A stretch of 64,000 nucleotides of DNA. Origin: Vandiemenella viatica (Eukaryota; Arthropoda; Insecta; Orthoptera; Morabidae). Below are positions 44,880 through 56,603 of this stretch, one piece after another. Each line of letters starts with the position of its first letter. Position 1 is the stretch's first letter. Under the pieces are notes generated by a model. The model saw only the letters and a list, made by a program, of their open reading frames with translations. It was not told where the DNA came from and made no database searches. The stretch spans positions 9,494,924-9,558,923 of the forward strand of contig JARYHS010008074.1 in the NCBI GenBank assembly GCA_031002005.1, read 5' to 3'. The position numbers and the translations under genes are program-made.

Positions 44880-45665
44880 CTCCTCTAGATATAGATTAAT
44901 TGTTTTTCTTTCAAGGCTGCATTAAGCTTGTGAGAGTTTTTTTTATGCTATTGCATTCGCTGTCAGAGTCTTCAAAGAGGACAAATCTTTCATATCATTT
45001 AATACTAGCTGGATGTTGTTGTTCTTGTTGTTTGGGCTTTAGAGCGCATCAACATATACTAGCTGGATATAGTGGGCTAGGCAACCATAAGTAAATAGGT
45101 TTGTCTTATCGAATTTCGCCTCAAGTAGTTTCCAAGTTGCTGTCGTATTCGCTGAGTTATTGGTCAAATATCTTATGTTGTCATATTTCATCAATTACAC
45201 AACTGATTTCGTGAGCGATATATTCGGCAGTGTGAGATGATTTTGCGGTTGGTAAAACTTTATATAAAAATGGTTTCGGTGTTGCAAGAGTAAAATTTAC
45301 AATAGGTTCATTTCTGTTGTTGCTCTATCCATCTGCAGCCAGTTCAACTGAATTAGCAGCAGCGATTGCTTCAGCCCCCATTGCTGATACTTTTTTGTGT
45401 TTTTCTTCTTCTCAGAAACGCACCTGATAACATGTACCTAGAAGGTATTTTTTATGTGGGTCGAAGAAACGAAAACAATTCTTTCCAGCATGCATTCATT
45501 GTCCATCATGCTAAGGGATGCTCTGCTCGCATAAATTGCTATGCTGAGTTACACATCTGCTTTGTCTTGGTCTATCGGGCTCATCTTGTCTACAAATGAT
45601 GTTAAACCGGGTGTCTTCGACTTGGCGCACGTGGAAGGACTTGCAGTACTGGATGCTTCTGGAAT
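44880..45665 (-). pseudogene. Decayed hAT-type transposase
   Basis: Minus strand about 45180-45051 reads NSANTTATWKLLEAKF, then TNLFTYGCLAHYIQLVYVDAL. The GC-x-AH-x2-QL block is the core-region motif of a family of hAT-like transposases. Upstream (45560-45420), scraps resemble a BED-finger region. Many stops. No terminal repeats found. Confidence 0.6.
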
Positions 45666-46305
45666 AATAATAATAATAAAATAGTTTTGATCACATATCT
45701 TAAACGGCAATTCAATATGGTTCATATTTACCGAGGCAACTTAATAATCTGAATTTGACACTAAAGATATATTAAATTGGGTATCAAAAATAATAGGTTG
45801 GGAACTGATATGGAGAATCATAGTGGCAGCTACTATATCAGTTTTAAGCTTCTTTTTAATATAAACCGACTTTGCGTTTTTGACTGGTCAACTGAATTAA
45901 GTTCTAAGCGATAATCTGATGGCAGAAATAAAAATAAAATTGCATTCATAAAAACGGCTTAGGCGTGGTCCAAATACTACCTCGCCACACCTTAAAATAT
46001 TTATTATTATTTATATTAATAATAAAATTGTTTATCATTGTCACGTGATGGTGATACCAAATATAATTATTGTCGAAAAACTATTTAATCTATGTCAAGT
46101 TATTTTATTAGTTGCTCTTTAAGTTATTAGTTGCCCGGAATATAATAAGCCATTAAATATACTGATACTTATAAAATCTCCTTTAACGTCTGAATGGACA
46201 CATCGATGTCATATAGATAACTAACAAGCTTTTTACAACGGGAAAATCTAAATTTAAGTGTGAATAAATGTTCAACCTGACCATAATCCTATCCATCCAA
46301 AGGCC
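45666..46305. other. Unassigned AT-rich sequence
   Basis: Contains a short (AAT)n run at 45664-45680. No coding trace. Confidence 0.35.
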
Positions 46306-47305
46306 NNNNNNNNNNNNNNNNNNNNNNNNNNNNNNNNNNNNNNNNNNNNNNNNNNNNNNNNNNNNNNNNNNNNNNNNNNNNNNNNNNNNNNNNNNNNNNN
46401 NNNNNNNNNNNNNNNNNNNNNNNNNNNNNNNNNNNNNNNNNNNNNNNNNNNNNNNNNNNNNNNNNNNNNNNNNNNNNNNNNNNNNNNNNNNNNNNNNNNN
46501 NNNNNNNNNNNNNNNNNNNNNNNNNNNNNNNNNNNNNNNNNNNNNNNNNNNNNNNNNNNNNNNNNNNNNNNNNNNNNNNNNNNNNNNNNNNNNNNNNNNN
46601 NNNNNNNNNNNNNNNNNNNNNNNNNNNNNNNNNNNNNNNNNNNNNNNNNNNNNNNNNNNNNNNNNNNNNNNNNNNNNNNNNNNNNNNNNNNNNNNNNNNN
46701 NNNNNNNNNNNNNNNNNNNNNNNNNNNNNNNNNNNNNNNNNNNNNNNNNNNNNNNNNNNNNNNNNNNNNNNNNNNNNNNNNNNNNNNNNNNNNNNNNNNN
46801 NNNNNNNNNNNNNNNNNNNNNNNNNNNNNNNNNNNNNNNNNNNNNNNNNNNNNNNNNNNNNNNNNNNNNNNNNNNNNNNNNNNNNNNNNNNNNNNNNNNN
46901 NNNNNNNNNNNNNNNNNNNNNNNNNNNNNNNNNNNNNNNNNNNNNNNNNNNNNNNNNNNNNNNNNNNNNNNNNNNNNNNNNNNNNNNNNNNNNNNNNNNN
47001 NNNNNNNNNNNNNNNNNNNNNNNNNNNNNNNNNNNNNNNNNNNNNNNNNNNNNNNNNNNNNNNNNNNNNNNNNNNNNNNNNNNNNNNNNNNNNNNNNNNN
47101 NNNNNNNNNNNNNNNNNNNNNNNNNNNNNNNNNNNNNNNNNNNNNNNNNNNNNNNNNNNNNNNNNNNNNNNNNNNNNNNNNNNNNNNNNNNNNNNNNNNN
47201 NNNNNNNNNNNNNNNNNNNNNNNNNNNNNNNNNNNNNNNNNNNNNNNNNNNNNNNNNNNNNNNNNNNNNNNNNNNNNNNNNNNNNNNNNNNNNNNNNNNN
47301 NNNNN
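46306..47305. other. Assembly gap (1,000 N)
   Basis: Exactly 1,000 unknown bases, which suggests a fixed-size scaffold gap. The true distance is unknown. Confidence 1.
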
Positions 47306-47800
47306 TTTTGCTATCCCAAAATATAAATGTATATTTATAAGACTGAATACATATTTTTCAGATGCTTGCGGCCTGTAATTTGGGTACGGAAGGTCTCCGG
47401 TTCAAACGTCGGATCCTGGATGCAATTTTTACAGGTCTTAAAATCGACTTTCACCTCTGGCAAAGCTTTGATTTGTTAATGCGAACATGCAAGGAATCGA
47501 CCTACATTTTACGAACATCCGATGAACCTGAAATGAGGTTGGTAAATTAAGGGCACTTTTCTAAAACAATCAGTGACGCTAAAACAATATTCAATCGTAA
47601 GGAACCGGAAATTTCCGAACTCTTTATATACACTTCTCCATATCGAGCAGCCCGACACCGACCCGCACCGTTAAAAAATAAACAAAACTAATAACGGTCA
47701 ACACACGGCCGAGTGTCGGCCGACACGCGGAGTCGTTCGAACTCACTTCAATCGAGTGAGCGACAACAATAATAAAAGTGACGATTGGTGCGGTGCGGTC
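47306..47800. other. Unassigned sequence
   Basis: No feature recognised. A CCGGTTCAAACGTCGG string at 47398 only partly resembles a B box. Confidence 0.3.
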
Positions 47801-48058
47801 TAGAGTGGCCCACCGGGCGTGGTGGTGTAACGGATAGCGTTCTGGCCTCGCATTCGGGAGGATGGCGGTTCGAATCCCCGTCCGGGCATCCAAATTTGGG
47901 TTTTCTATGGTTTCCCCAAATCACTCCAGGTTAATGCCAGGATGGTTCCTTCAAAATCCCATTGCCGAATTAGTTCCCATTCCTTGTCCCCATCCTTTCC
48001 CGTCTCTAAAGACCTCGCTGTTAAGAGACGTTAAGCAGTTAAAAAAATAGAGTGGCCC
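47801..48058 (+). mobile_element. tRNA-derived SINE (SINE-1), full copy
   Basis: Element 47812-48047 between perfect TAGAGTGGCCC copies (47801-47811, 48048-48058). A box TGGTGTAACGGATAGCG (47823), B box GGTTCGAATCC (47877-47887), body with TTTCCCCAAATCACTCCAGG, and A-tail. Confidence 0.93.
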
Positions 48059-48110
48059 GACGTTTATCCGGATCGGTGGATCAAACATTTGTATTGATGC
48101 GTGTTTTCCA

Positions 48111-48510
48111 AGGGAAGTAAATTATCCATCCGCCATTATGAAGGCAGGTCCGTTATTTCTGTTATTGCTGGGTGTCTTGCTGGCGGATTTTAGTAATCGA
48201 CAAGGAAAGTTTGTAGTAGGGCGTCCAACACAGCGTTCGCAGGAATGCAATCAGCTATTTCTGAGTCGAATTTTGTACAGAGCCTCGGGCTTGTTATTTC
48301 CGAGCGAATGTTCAGGTGGCTATCGATCAACAAAGAATGCGGGGCCGATTAACACGATGAAATAAAAAATGTATATAAGCGTCAGTACGGCAATCATCCA
48401 AATAGATTTGTGGACGAAATATTTAATTACACTCGTGAACGATAGGCGTTTCTCACTGATGGTAACTTAAATTTCTCAGGCTTAGAATTACTGCATTTTA
48501 CCCCCAGAAC
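48111..48510 (+). repeat. Duplicated segment E, copy 1
   Basis: Matches 58715-59131 in reverse over about 400 bp, including GGAAGTAAATTATCCATC, TTTGTACAGAGCCTCGGGCT, TATATAAGCGTCAGTACGG and TTTCTCACTGATGGTAACTT. Type of element unknown; no terminal repeats. It contains a short frame (next entry). Confidence 0.75.
48138..48365 (+). CDS. Small secreted-looking frame, unrecognised
   Basis: 75 codons. The start MKAGPLFLLLLGVLLADFS reads as a signal peptide (charged residue, leucine-rich core). After it come GRPTQRSQECNQLFLSRILY, RASGLLFPSECSGG and TMK. The copy at 59091 on the minus strand keeps the frame without indels over at least 50 codons but has three stops (at the codons for L10, N21 and R22). 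It may be a real small gene with one dead duplicate, the first exon of a larger gene, or a repeat with a chance frame. No codon-level test was possible. Confidence 0.35.
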   Translation: MKAGPLFLLLLGVLLADFSNRQGKFVVGRPTQRSQECNQLFLSRILYRASGLLFPSECSGGYRSTKNAGPINTMK

Positions 48511-49059
48511 TAGGATGCGTATATTATTGAAAAACCCATCATCATACCTGTGAAATGAATACCATTCATCGACATTATGTGATGAGGCATGGGTGGATAA
48601 AATATTCAAACACCTACTTTGATACACGCATGACCTAACAATTTACGACAGTCCAAGAGTGGACCTTATTTTCGGCGTAATCGAACTGGCGTCTGTACCT
48701 GTGGCAACATTTTAGATGCTTGTCGATGTGTGTGGATTTCAATGAAATGTTTGTTTCAATGTCTGTTTGATAACCATGTTAGCTAAGAGCGGTATTATAA
48801 CTTTATCGTCTGCGCTGGTTAGTTGAACGAAGCATACAATTATAAACAAATGTTAAACTTGGTCTTGAATTAGAAAGTAGGCGTCAGATGGGGACATTTC
48901 AACTGAACAGAGAACTCTCCTGAGCCATGATTGGTTGATAAAAACTTTAGCAGAAGTTTCCTGGAAAAAGGAAGAAATTTCTTGGAAAACTGCAGTAGAA
49001 TCCTCTTAAGTAAACATTTTGGTACCTGGGACACCTGTTACTGATTAGCAGAAGACTGT
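48511..49059. other. Unassigned sequence
   Basis: No feature recognised. Confidence 0.3.
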
Positions 49060-49980
49060 GCGAATTTTTAGATTACTTTAACGCAAGAGCAAAAGGAAAT
49101 AGAGAACAAAACCACACATTTATCTGGGCCTGCTGTTGTGAAGTGTCGCACGGGGATTGATTGAGATTCTAGACAAAGTACAGAAAACAGCCACTCAATT
49201 TGTGATTGATTGCCACATTTATTACAAAAGCATAACAGAATTGATACATAGATTGGTGCTGGTACAGACAGACGACATAGGGTTAAACCTACTGACAAAA
49301 ATTACGAGTGTAATGAAATATTTCATTTCATACCAATGACAAGAGAGACAAGGGAAGGTGTCGTACTGATGCTTATACGAATTCTTTCTTCCCTCGTGCC
49401 ATTCGATGAGTTTTGCCTGGTCAGATTGGGAGCTTTGATTTTTACAGCCTTGGAGCTGGTGTGGGAAAGGCTTTGTTAATCATATCACAAATATTTTCCA
49501 CGTGTGCCCAAGATTTGAGTCTGGAGGGTTGGCAAATAGGCTTAAAAAATGTATTCTGATTGGTTTGATATCAGTGGAGAGATTGACATATATCCACCAC
49601 ATTTGAAATGACTGTAAGGAAAGAAACTTTTTTTCAAATAGGAAACTTTCCTTTAGGCAATGATATTCACGTGCATCTAATGTAGTGGACATATTTCAGA
49701 TGAAATTTTCAAGGGAGTTCAAATTAATGTCTTAGCATTAGGATTGAAATACACAGAGGTCATCGAGGTTGCACATACATACATCAGGATATCACTTCAA
49801 TGTCTCTTTCAGTTTAAAAGTTTACTGTGCTCTCGCTATAGGCCTAGTATTTTTCAGCATCAGAAACATCATTGCACCTAATTTAATATATCCTTTAAAA
49901 TAATGGAAATCTGGTGAGCTATCATTAGTAATGTTCACTATTAATTATATTGGTAATTAAAAAAGCTTTAGAAATTATGA
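49060..49980 (+). mobile_element. 3' end of LINE family F with untranslated region, copy 1
   Basis: Bases 49150-49400 match the C-terminal end of ORF2 in 4318-4620 (KVQKTATQFVIDC, then VTELIHRL-like). The sequence after it (49560-49960) matches 60705-61110, for example ATCAGTGGAGAGATTGACATA and CAGGCAATGATATTCA. So 49150-49960 and 60400-61110 are two direct copies of the same LINE end. Frames are broken. Confidence 0.75.
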
Positions 49981-49984
49981 TATT

Positions 49985-50312
49985 TTTGCCTCTTCAGGTT
50001 CAATTTGGTGAAAGTTATTCTTAAAAAATGATGCGACCAAAGCGAATACTTTAATATTTAAAACGATACCTTATTTATCGATTTGGTTTAGGTATCGAGG
50101 GAGATAAACGGCTCATTACAAAAAAAAATTGTTGTAGAAATATTAATACTTTTGCCCTTTAAGGAACGAATTTTAAAAAAATATATTTTTTCTTAAACTT
50201 TAGAATAATACCTCATTTATCTATTTAGGCTATATATTAATGGATATACATTCTTCGCGACACAAAAATGCATTGGAGAAGGATAACCATTGATAATTTT
50301 ACTATTAAGGGT
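49985..50312 (+). repeat. 168-bp satellite, array 2 left part
   Basis: Two partial units, with marker TTGCCCTTTAAGG near 50153 and ACTATTAAGGGTTG at 50300. The array continues at 56604 after the LTR element. Confidence 0.8.
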
Positions 50313-51279
50313 TGTAATGTTCCGCGAGAGCCAGAGATTGAAACACATGTGTGCGTGTTTTTTTTCTCGTCGTGTGTGCGTCGGTCCCAGGGGAGGTTCT
50401 ACTAGTGTTTGGTGAACGGCAGTCCCTGAGAGTTGCCATTAACAATCCCGTGACACAACTCAAGAGGAGCCTGAGCTGTTTCAGTAAACAAATAAAATAA
50501 AAAGTAAATCTGTATCCAAGAAAGCCAGGGAGTACAGCCAATATGAAAAATTTGTATTTTTATCATGAAAAAAGGGCGGTTTTGTTGCATGTCCCGAGCC
50601 AACCAGCGAGAAGAGCTACCCTCCAAAGACAGACATTGGCAGACGTAATCAAGAAGGGGTGGAAAGCGACGCTTCGTCCGGCAGCACGGAGGACAAGGGA
50701 ATTGGTGGATTGCCTGCCGAGAGAGGTAGATCGGCAGACCAGCTGACCACAGAGGAGACAGCAGGGAGGCAGCCGGCAGTGACGGAGATCTGGTCAACCC
50801 ACCGACTGCACAACTTAAGATTCGCCTGCACGGTAACCACCATTCAGAAAAAGGAACTTTTGCATCAACGTCGTTTACCCTAGTTATCGCCCCGAGACAG
50901 ACTCTCTTGCTCCACAGAAAACGTTATTTACCCTTGTGTTTTAAAAAGAAAATTAATCTTTGTAAAATCTTGTCAAGTAAACAATTAAAATATTTAAGTA
51001 AATCGTAAAGTCAGATTGTGAACCTTGTTTTAAAAAGATACCATCCAGTCATGTAATGTGTCACTTGACTTTATTAATAATTCTAGTTGTTCAATAATTC
51101 ATGTTTAAGTAAAGATACTTTGAGATCTGGATGTCGCTTCCCTCAGAGTACGGTATTCTCCAATCTCTGGTGCCCACCTGATTTGTTTTTATGCTTAATA
51201 TTATTTGGATATTAATAACAGGTAGTGGACGGCCACAGTAAGGTCGAGAGGTCGCTTTACTAACATAGGAAACACTTCA
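50313..51279 (+). repeat. Left LTR (967 bp)
   Basis: TGTAATGTTCC at the start, AACACTTCA at the end. A possible polyadenylation signal is the AAATAAAATAAAAAG string at 50487. From 50461 it matches LTR 2 at roughly 95%, with small indels. The first 148 bp are absent from LTR 2. Confidence 0.85.
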
Positions 51280-51303
51280 AATTATGACGCCCAAAACGTG
51301 GGG

Positions 51304-52084
51304 TTAGCGTAAAAAAAAAAAAAAAAAAACTGATGCAAAACTTTCAATCCCAATATTACTTAAATATTAAATTTTATTTCAGTGCAGAGTGCCGAACCAG
51401 GTGGAGAATTTAAAAAAAAAGAAATCAAATGATCTATGTTAAACATACATGTTTTGTTATGTCATTTGAATTTTGTTTTACTTAGTTTTGCAATGCAGAT
51501 GAAAGCAGGATGGAGAAAATTATATGTTTGATGTTTTGTTGATTTTTTTTAAGTCGATGTTCAAAGAGCGTTGAATTGGCATAGGACTGAAATTTGGTGT
51601 GATGGTTTCTGTTCGCCTTTTGTGTTTTCTTGATTTGTTGTGTGATGGTCTCTTATTTTTGTGTTGTCTTGTCATTATTATGGAATATTTTTTGGAAAGT
51701 TACGTTGAAATAACTTCCAAGGTTGATTTTTGAAGGTAAGAATTTTCATCTGACCGGCGTTGAAAAAATCCCGTGTTTGAGTGTAGAATATCTGTTTGAC
51801 TACGCTGAGACTAGTATGAGTTTCTTGCTTTCAATATTTGGGTGCGGTCAAAATCTGTATGCATTTTGGTAATCGGAAAGTTTTTTCTTGTGTGTTACTG
51901 ATTTTCCGGGTTAAATTCGCTGCGTGTTTGCATTGATTGAAATTGTAATGGTCGTAAATGTGGTTTACTGAGAGGTTTAATATAATGTCGTCTGTAAAGA
52001 ATTTTATAAATCAGTGGCTGGGATTCGAAGTTGGTACGATCATGAATTAAATGAATGTTACTCAGGTCAAGAAAATCAACCAAC
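51304..52084 (+). other. Leader between primer-binding site and gag
   Basis: Untranslated. No domain. Begins after the primer-binding-site-like sequence and includes an A-run at 51313-51330. Confidence 0.5.
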
Positions 52085-53121
52085 ATGTCGCAAAGTACCA
52101 ATGCGTCAACTTCGGAAACGATGTAATCTGTGAATGTAGAACGCGAAAAGTTTCCAGTTGATGCCGTGATAATGGAAGTTGGAGAAAATCCTTGTCAAAC
52201 CGGAAGTGAGGACACAATCACGTGCCCTCCAACTAATGAACCGATTCAACAAGCGGTAGCTCAATCTGAAACTGATACTCAGAGTACGAGTCGCGAAAAT
52301 GTGCATGTAATCCCATGATGTTGATGTTTAAAACTATGTTGGATCAACAGTCGAGCATGAACGAAAAATTTGGTTTAATACATGAACAACAGAAAGCTAT
52401 GATTGAGAGGCAAAATGAAACCGAAAACCGGATAAGCGAAAGATTTGCGGCTTTCAGTGAACGCTTGAAAATTGATATAAGTCTACAGTTGAATGAACAG
52501 CGAATCGCCATTTGCGAACAAGTAAGATCTGATTTCAGAAGCGGGGATGCCGATATGAGAAAAATCGAAACTGAAACTGCACATCAGTGCATGGAAAAAA
52601 ATTTGGAGAGACGGATCGAAAAATGTCAGAGCATTCGCAAAAACAGTAGACCAGGAAATAAAACCTACAAGTGTAGTGGAGCATGAAGATTTGAAAAACA
52701 CTGTAGCTGTGGTTGTTGATAGTAGAAAAATGATGTGAATAATTTGAATGAATTGAGGAGCACTACGAGGGAAAATCAAGTGATTGAAGATGAAGTTTCT
52801 AAGGAAACGGAAACAAGAGATTCTGGAAGAGAATCTGAGGATGATTTGCGAACTGTAGAGTCTTGCGGAAAATTTGCTGAAATTGAAAGTATCATCGGAA
52901 GAAAAGAAGAAAATAATGCGTGTGAAAATAGTAGCTTTTCACGTTCGATTACCGAACGCGAAAAGAATATGTTGATGGATGAAATTAAGTCGACTCGGCT
53001 ACAGCTGTCTGTCAGTGGAACAATGACAAAAAGAAATACAAAGCGACAAATACATCAAAGGTCAACAGTCTGCAGCGAACGAAGATACATAAAGTACGTC
53101 GAGTTCATAAAGGTAAATTAA
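52085..53121 (+). pseudogene. LTR element gag relic (coiled coil)
   Basis: From ATG 52085 (MSQSTNASTSETM, then a stop, then SVNVEREKFPVDAV) in one frame to 52318; a shift to the next frame gives a coiled-coil region (KTMLDQQSSMNEKFGLIHEQ, then QKAMIERQNETENRISERF, to ICEQVRSDFRS). Another break is near 52680, then NNLNELRSTTRENQVIEDEV to a stop at 53121. No zinc knuckle is seen. Coiled-coil starts like this occur in gag-like proteins of arthropod Ty3/gypsy elements. The assignment rests mostly on position between the primer site and the rest of the element. Confidence 0.6.
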
Positions 53122-54545
53122 CATTTGCCGGGATAATGGGAGAGTTTCAGAGGCGGAGAACCTTGCAGACAAGCAGATCTGTGAGGGGGCCTGCTTGCCT
53201 CCGGGTGTCTGACCTCGCAGCTGGAAGGGCGGGTGCCACAAGCGAAAAAATTTTTTTTGGATCACAGGCCCACGCTAAAAAAGGTCTTCGGCTGGGAGTC
53301 CTACAGAAATATTACGAAAACAAAGCTATCCAGGATTGCCGATCGTAAATGAACAGCACTGCTTGGAGTATCGAGCGAATAGGAATAATAATAATTTGGA
53401 AAATGAAAAATGGATACAGATTGTGCATGGCCGCTTGAAGTGTTAACGAATATATGAAGCAGTTTTGATCGCCAGATATTGGAAATACGACCATGCAAGA
53501 TTATAATGTTTGTTGTTAGTGTAAGTGAATATAGAATAGTAACTGTAAAATTTATGTTTCGTACTGATAATTATTCGAGCATTGTAGGATCCATTAGAAA
53601 ATATATAGAAGTGGTTTCATCAAAAATAATAAAGAACGGAAGTTAATGTAGCAATTTCGTTAAAAAAGAAATAATAATAATTGATACGTACGAGAAGCGG
53701 CGAAAACTCTGTGAAGTGGCCAGGATATGTAAAAAAATTGATCAATTGATGTTCCCAAGTTTAGAAGCTTTCCATAAAAAAAGGACCCCATTACTCATAA
53801 TAATAAAAGAAAATACTCTTCACGAATTATAAGAAGAGAGAGATCTGGGTAGATTACGTTATGTTATATTAATTCGAGATGGGTTTGCTGAAATGTTTAC
53901 AAAGGTAATAAAATCTCAAATACTACGTGGCATTAAGATGTAGTTTATAATCGCAATGATAATAATTGGCGGTGTGTTGATGTTGAAGGTCGTAAGGAGT
54001 CAAGAGAAAGGAAGTGCTCGTGATAGTAAGAATTATGATGAAAATTTGCGAGAAATGATATTGAGTGATTGTTAAAGATATATACTGACCGAAAGACCAT
54101 TGAAAGTAAAAGGGGCATAAATGATTTGTTGACGGATGAAATCGCCAATTAGAATTCAACAAATGACAGATATAGTCATTTAAATTCGTCGTGGAAGCCA
54201 GAACGAGGGCGGAACTACAGTCTCATTACGAAAGTAGAGGGTGGTCCAACACATTGAGAATTTTCTGAAAAGGGGTTGTAAACTCTTGATAAAGAATATA
54301 CAAAGAACACCGATTAGAAGATGTAACGAAAGAAGTAATTGTGGATTAATGAAAATTAAAGCGTTTTGCTGACGTGAGTGTAGAAATTCATTAAGAAACT
54401 GTAAATAATCATGAACTCATTATAAATGAGTTTTCGAGGATGCTATGAGAACATGTTTTGAATAGGTGGTATAAAACGATAAAAGATAATTAGATTTAAT
54501 TAAGTAGTTAGAATGGTTCTGGCGTACTAAGATTGTGTTGCTGTC
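53122..54545 (+). other. Interior of LTR element, no pol recognised
   Basis: I see no protease, reverse transcriptase, RNase H or integrase motif in any frame. Scraps such as RRKLCEVARICKKIDQLMFP (about 53697) are not assignable. The pol region is either deleted or decayed beyond reading by eye. Confidence 0.45.
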
Positions 54546-55310
54546 TCAGAGCCCTGAGATTTTAATTATACAGATGGGAAACGCCGATACAGAATTGTCA
54601 CCTAGATCATTTATAAACATTAAGAAAAGAAGTGGTCCGATTACACTTCCTTGAGGAACGCCCGAAGTAACGTTTATCTTAGAAGAGGCTTCCCCGTCAA
54701 CAACGACATACTGTGATCGACCAGTTAGAAAATCAGGAATCCACTCGCAAATCTGAGCCGAAATACCGTAAGCTCGAATCTTCAATAAAAGTCGTTTGTG
54801 TGGCACCGAATCAAAAGCTTTCTGAAAATCCAAGAAAACTGCATCAACTTGCGAATCTGCATCGATAACTTTCATTATGTCATGGGAAAATAGGGCCAAT
54901 TGTGTTTCACACTATCTCTTCTTCCGAAATCCGTGTTTACACGATGTAAGTAATTCGTTCTCATCTAGAAACTTCATAATGTTTGAGCATGACATGTTCC
55001 AGAATTCTACTGCAGACAGATGTTAGAGATATGGGTCGATAATTCCTAGGATCACTCCGATCTCCCTTCTTGAAAACGGGGATTACCTGGGCTATTTTCC
55101 AGCTAGAAGGTACTTTTTTCTCTTCTAAAGATTTACGGAATATATCTGACAGAAATGGTTCAATATCCTCCGCGTATTCAGAAAATACTCTTACCGGTAT
55201 ACCATCGGGACCCGGCGCTTTACCCGACTCCAGGAGTTTTAATTGCTTTACAATACCACTGCGGAGCCTAATATGTAGGTCTGGACACGAATTACTGGAT
55301 TACTAGCCTT
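54546..55310 (-). pseudogene. LINE family F reverse transcriptase fragment
   Basis: Minus strand: a decayed N-terminal part (55300-54900: PVIRVQTYILGSAVV, NMSCSNIMKFLDENELLTS, KHGFRKKR) then an open part 54899-54546 with DAVFLDFQKAFDSVPHKRLL, KIRAYGISAQICEWIPDFLT and GVPQGSVIGPLLFLMFINDL. The catalytic FADD lies beyond the truncated end. Among family F copies here it is the best preserved. It is inserted in the LTR element in reverse. Confidence 0.88.
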
Positions 55311-55439
55311 ATGGATCTTGGGGAGAAGGTATAAGGTGGATGTGCAGGGATTTTGACGAGTAAAGAAAGAATAAGGACTGTAAGAAGAGGCCTCTGTGTG
55401 TTAAGGAAGGACCAAATTTAATGGCAGATTGAAGAGGAG

Positions 55440-55690
55440 GGATCTGTGGAGTGTGGGCGATAGGTATTGGAAAGTTGTCTAAGGGCCTCATTGTAGTCAT
55501 TGCAGTTCATGACCACCTTATCTGCTGGAATGATATTTTGGTTGGATAGTTCTCTCACGACCTGGGTATCGGAGGAGCTGAGGTTATTGGCGTTGGGAAC
55601 ACAGTTGAGGAAAGATTTTGAGGACAGTGTAGAACTACTAAAAAGATGGCGGGAATAGTTTTGGGAAAGTGTTGGAGGATCTACTTGCAA
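55440..55690 (-). pseudogene. Penelope reverse transcriptase N-terminal fragment
   Basis: Minus strand: LSSKSFLNCVPNANNLSSSD, then VVRELSNQNIIPADKVVMNC and NDYNEALRQLSNTYRP. The order (a CVP or FAP block, then IIPADKG and a VVM-NCNDY block, then RQLSNT) is the start of a Penelope RT. It is a different lineage from PLE2 and truncated on both sides. Confidence 0.6.
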
Positions 55691-55771
55691 TGATGGTTTG
55701 ATAAGCTAGTTGTCACTCTCCACTGTGGTAGAAAAGAGTAATAGCCAGAATGAAAAATGTACTGATATATA

Positions 55772-56603
55772 CTGAGAGGAGCCTGGGCTGTTTCAGTAAA
55801 CAAATAAAATAAAAAGTAAATCTGTATCCAAGAACGAAGGGTGAGGGTAAGCCAGGGAGTACAGCCAATAGGAAACATTTGTATTTTTATTATGAAAAAA
55901 GGGCGGTTTTGTTGCATGTCCCGAGCCAACCAGCCAGAAGAGCTTCCCTCCAAAGACAGACATTGGCAGACGTCATGAAGTAGGGGTGGAAAGCGACGCT
56001 TCGTCCTGCAGCACGGAGGACAAGTGGAATTGGTGGATTGCCTGCCGAGAGAGGTAGATCGGCAGACCAGCTGACCACAGAGGAGACAGCAGGGAGGCAG
56101 CCGGCCTTGACGGAGATCTGGTCAACCCACCGACTGCACAACTTAGATTCACCTGCACGGTAATTGCCATGCAGGAAAAGGAACTTTTGCATCAACGTCG
56201 TTTACCCAGTTATAGCCCCGAGACAGACTCTTGCTCCACAGAAAAAATTATGTACCCTTGTGTTTTAAAAAAGAAAATTAATCTTTGAAAATTTTGTCAA
56301 GTAAACAATTAAAATACATAAGTAAATCGTAAAGTCAGATTGTGAACCTTGTTTTCAAAAGATCCCATCCAGTCATGTAAAGTGTCATTTGACTTTATTA
56401 ATAATTCTAGTTGTTCAATAATTCATGTTTAAGTAATAATACTTTGAGATCTGGATATCGCTTCCCTCAGAGTAGGGTATTCTCCAATCTCTGGCGCCCA
56501 CCTGATTTGTTTTTATGCTTAATAGTATTTCGAAATTAATAACTGGTAGTGAACGGCCACAGTAAGGTCGAGAAGTCGCTTTCCTAACATATGGAACATT
56601 TCA
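55772..56603 (+). repeat. Right LTR (832 bp, lacking its first part)
   Basis: Matches 50461-51279 from GAGGAGCCTG to the end. The first 148 bp of the left LTR are missing, perhaps lost with the nested insertions next to it. It ends GGAACATTTCA. Confidence 0.85.

Noticed and set aside
46268..47326. 352-residue open frame on the plus strand
   Set aside because: It is made almost wholly of N from the assembly gap.
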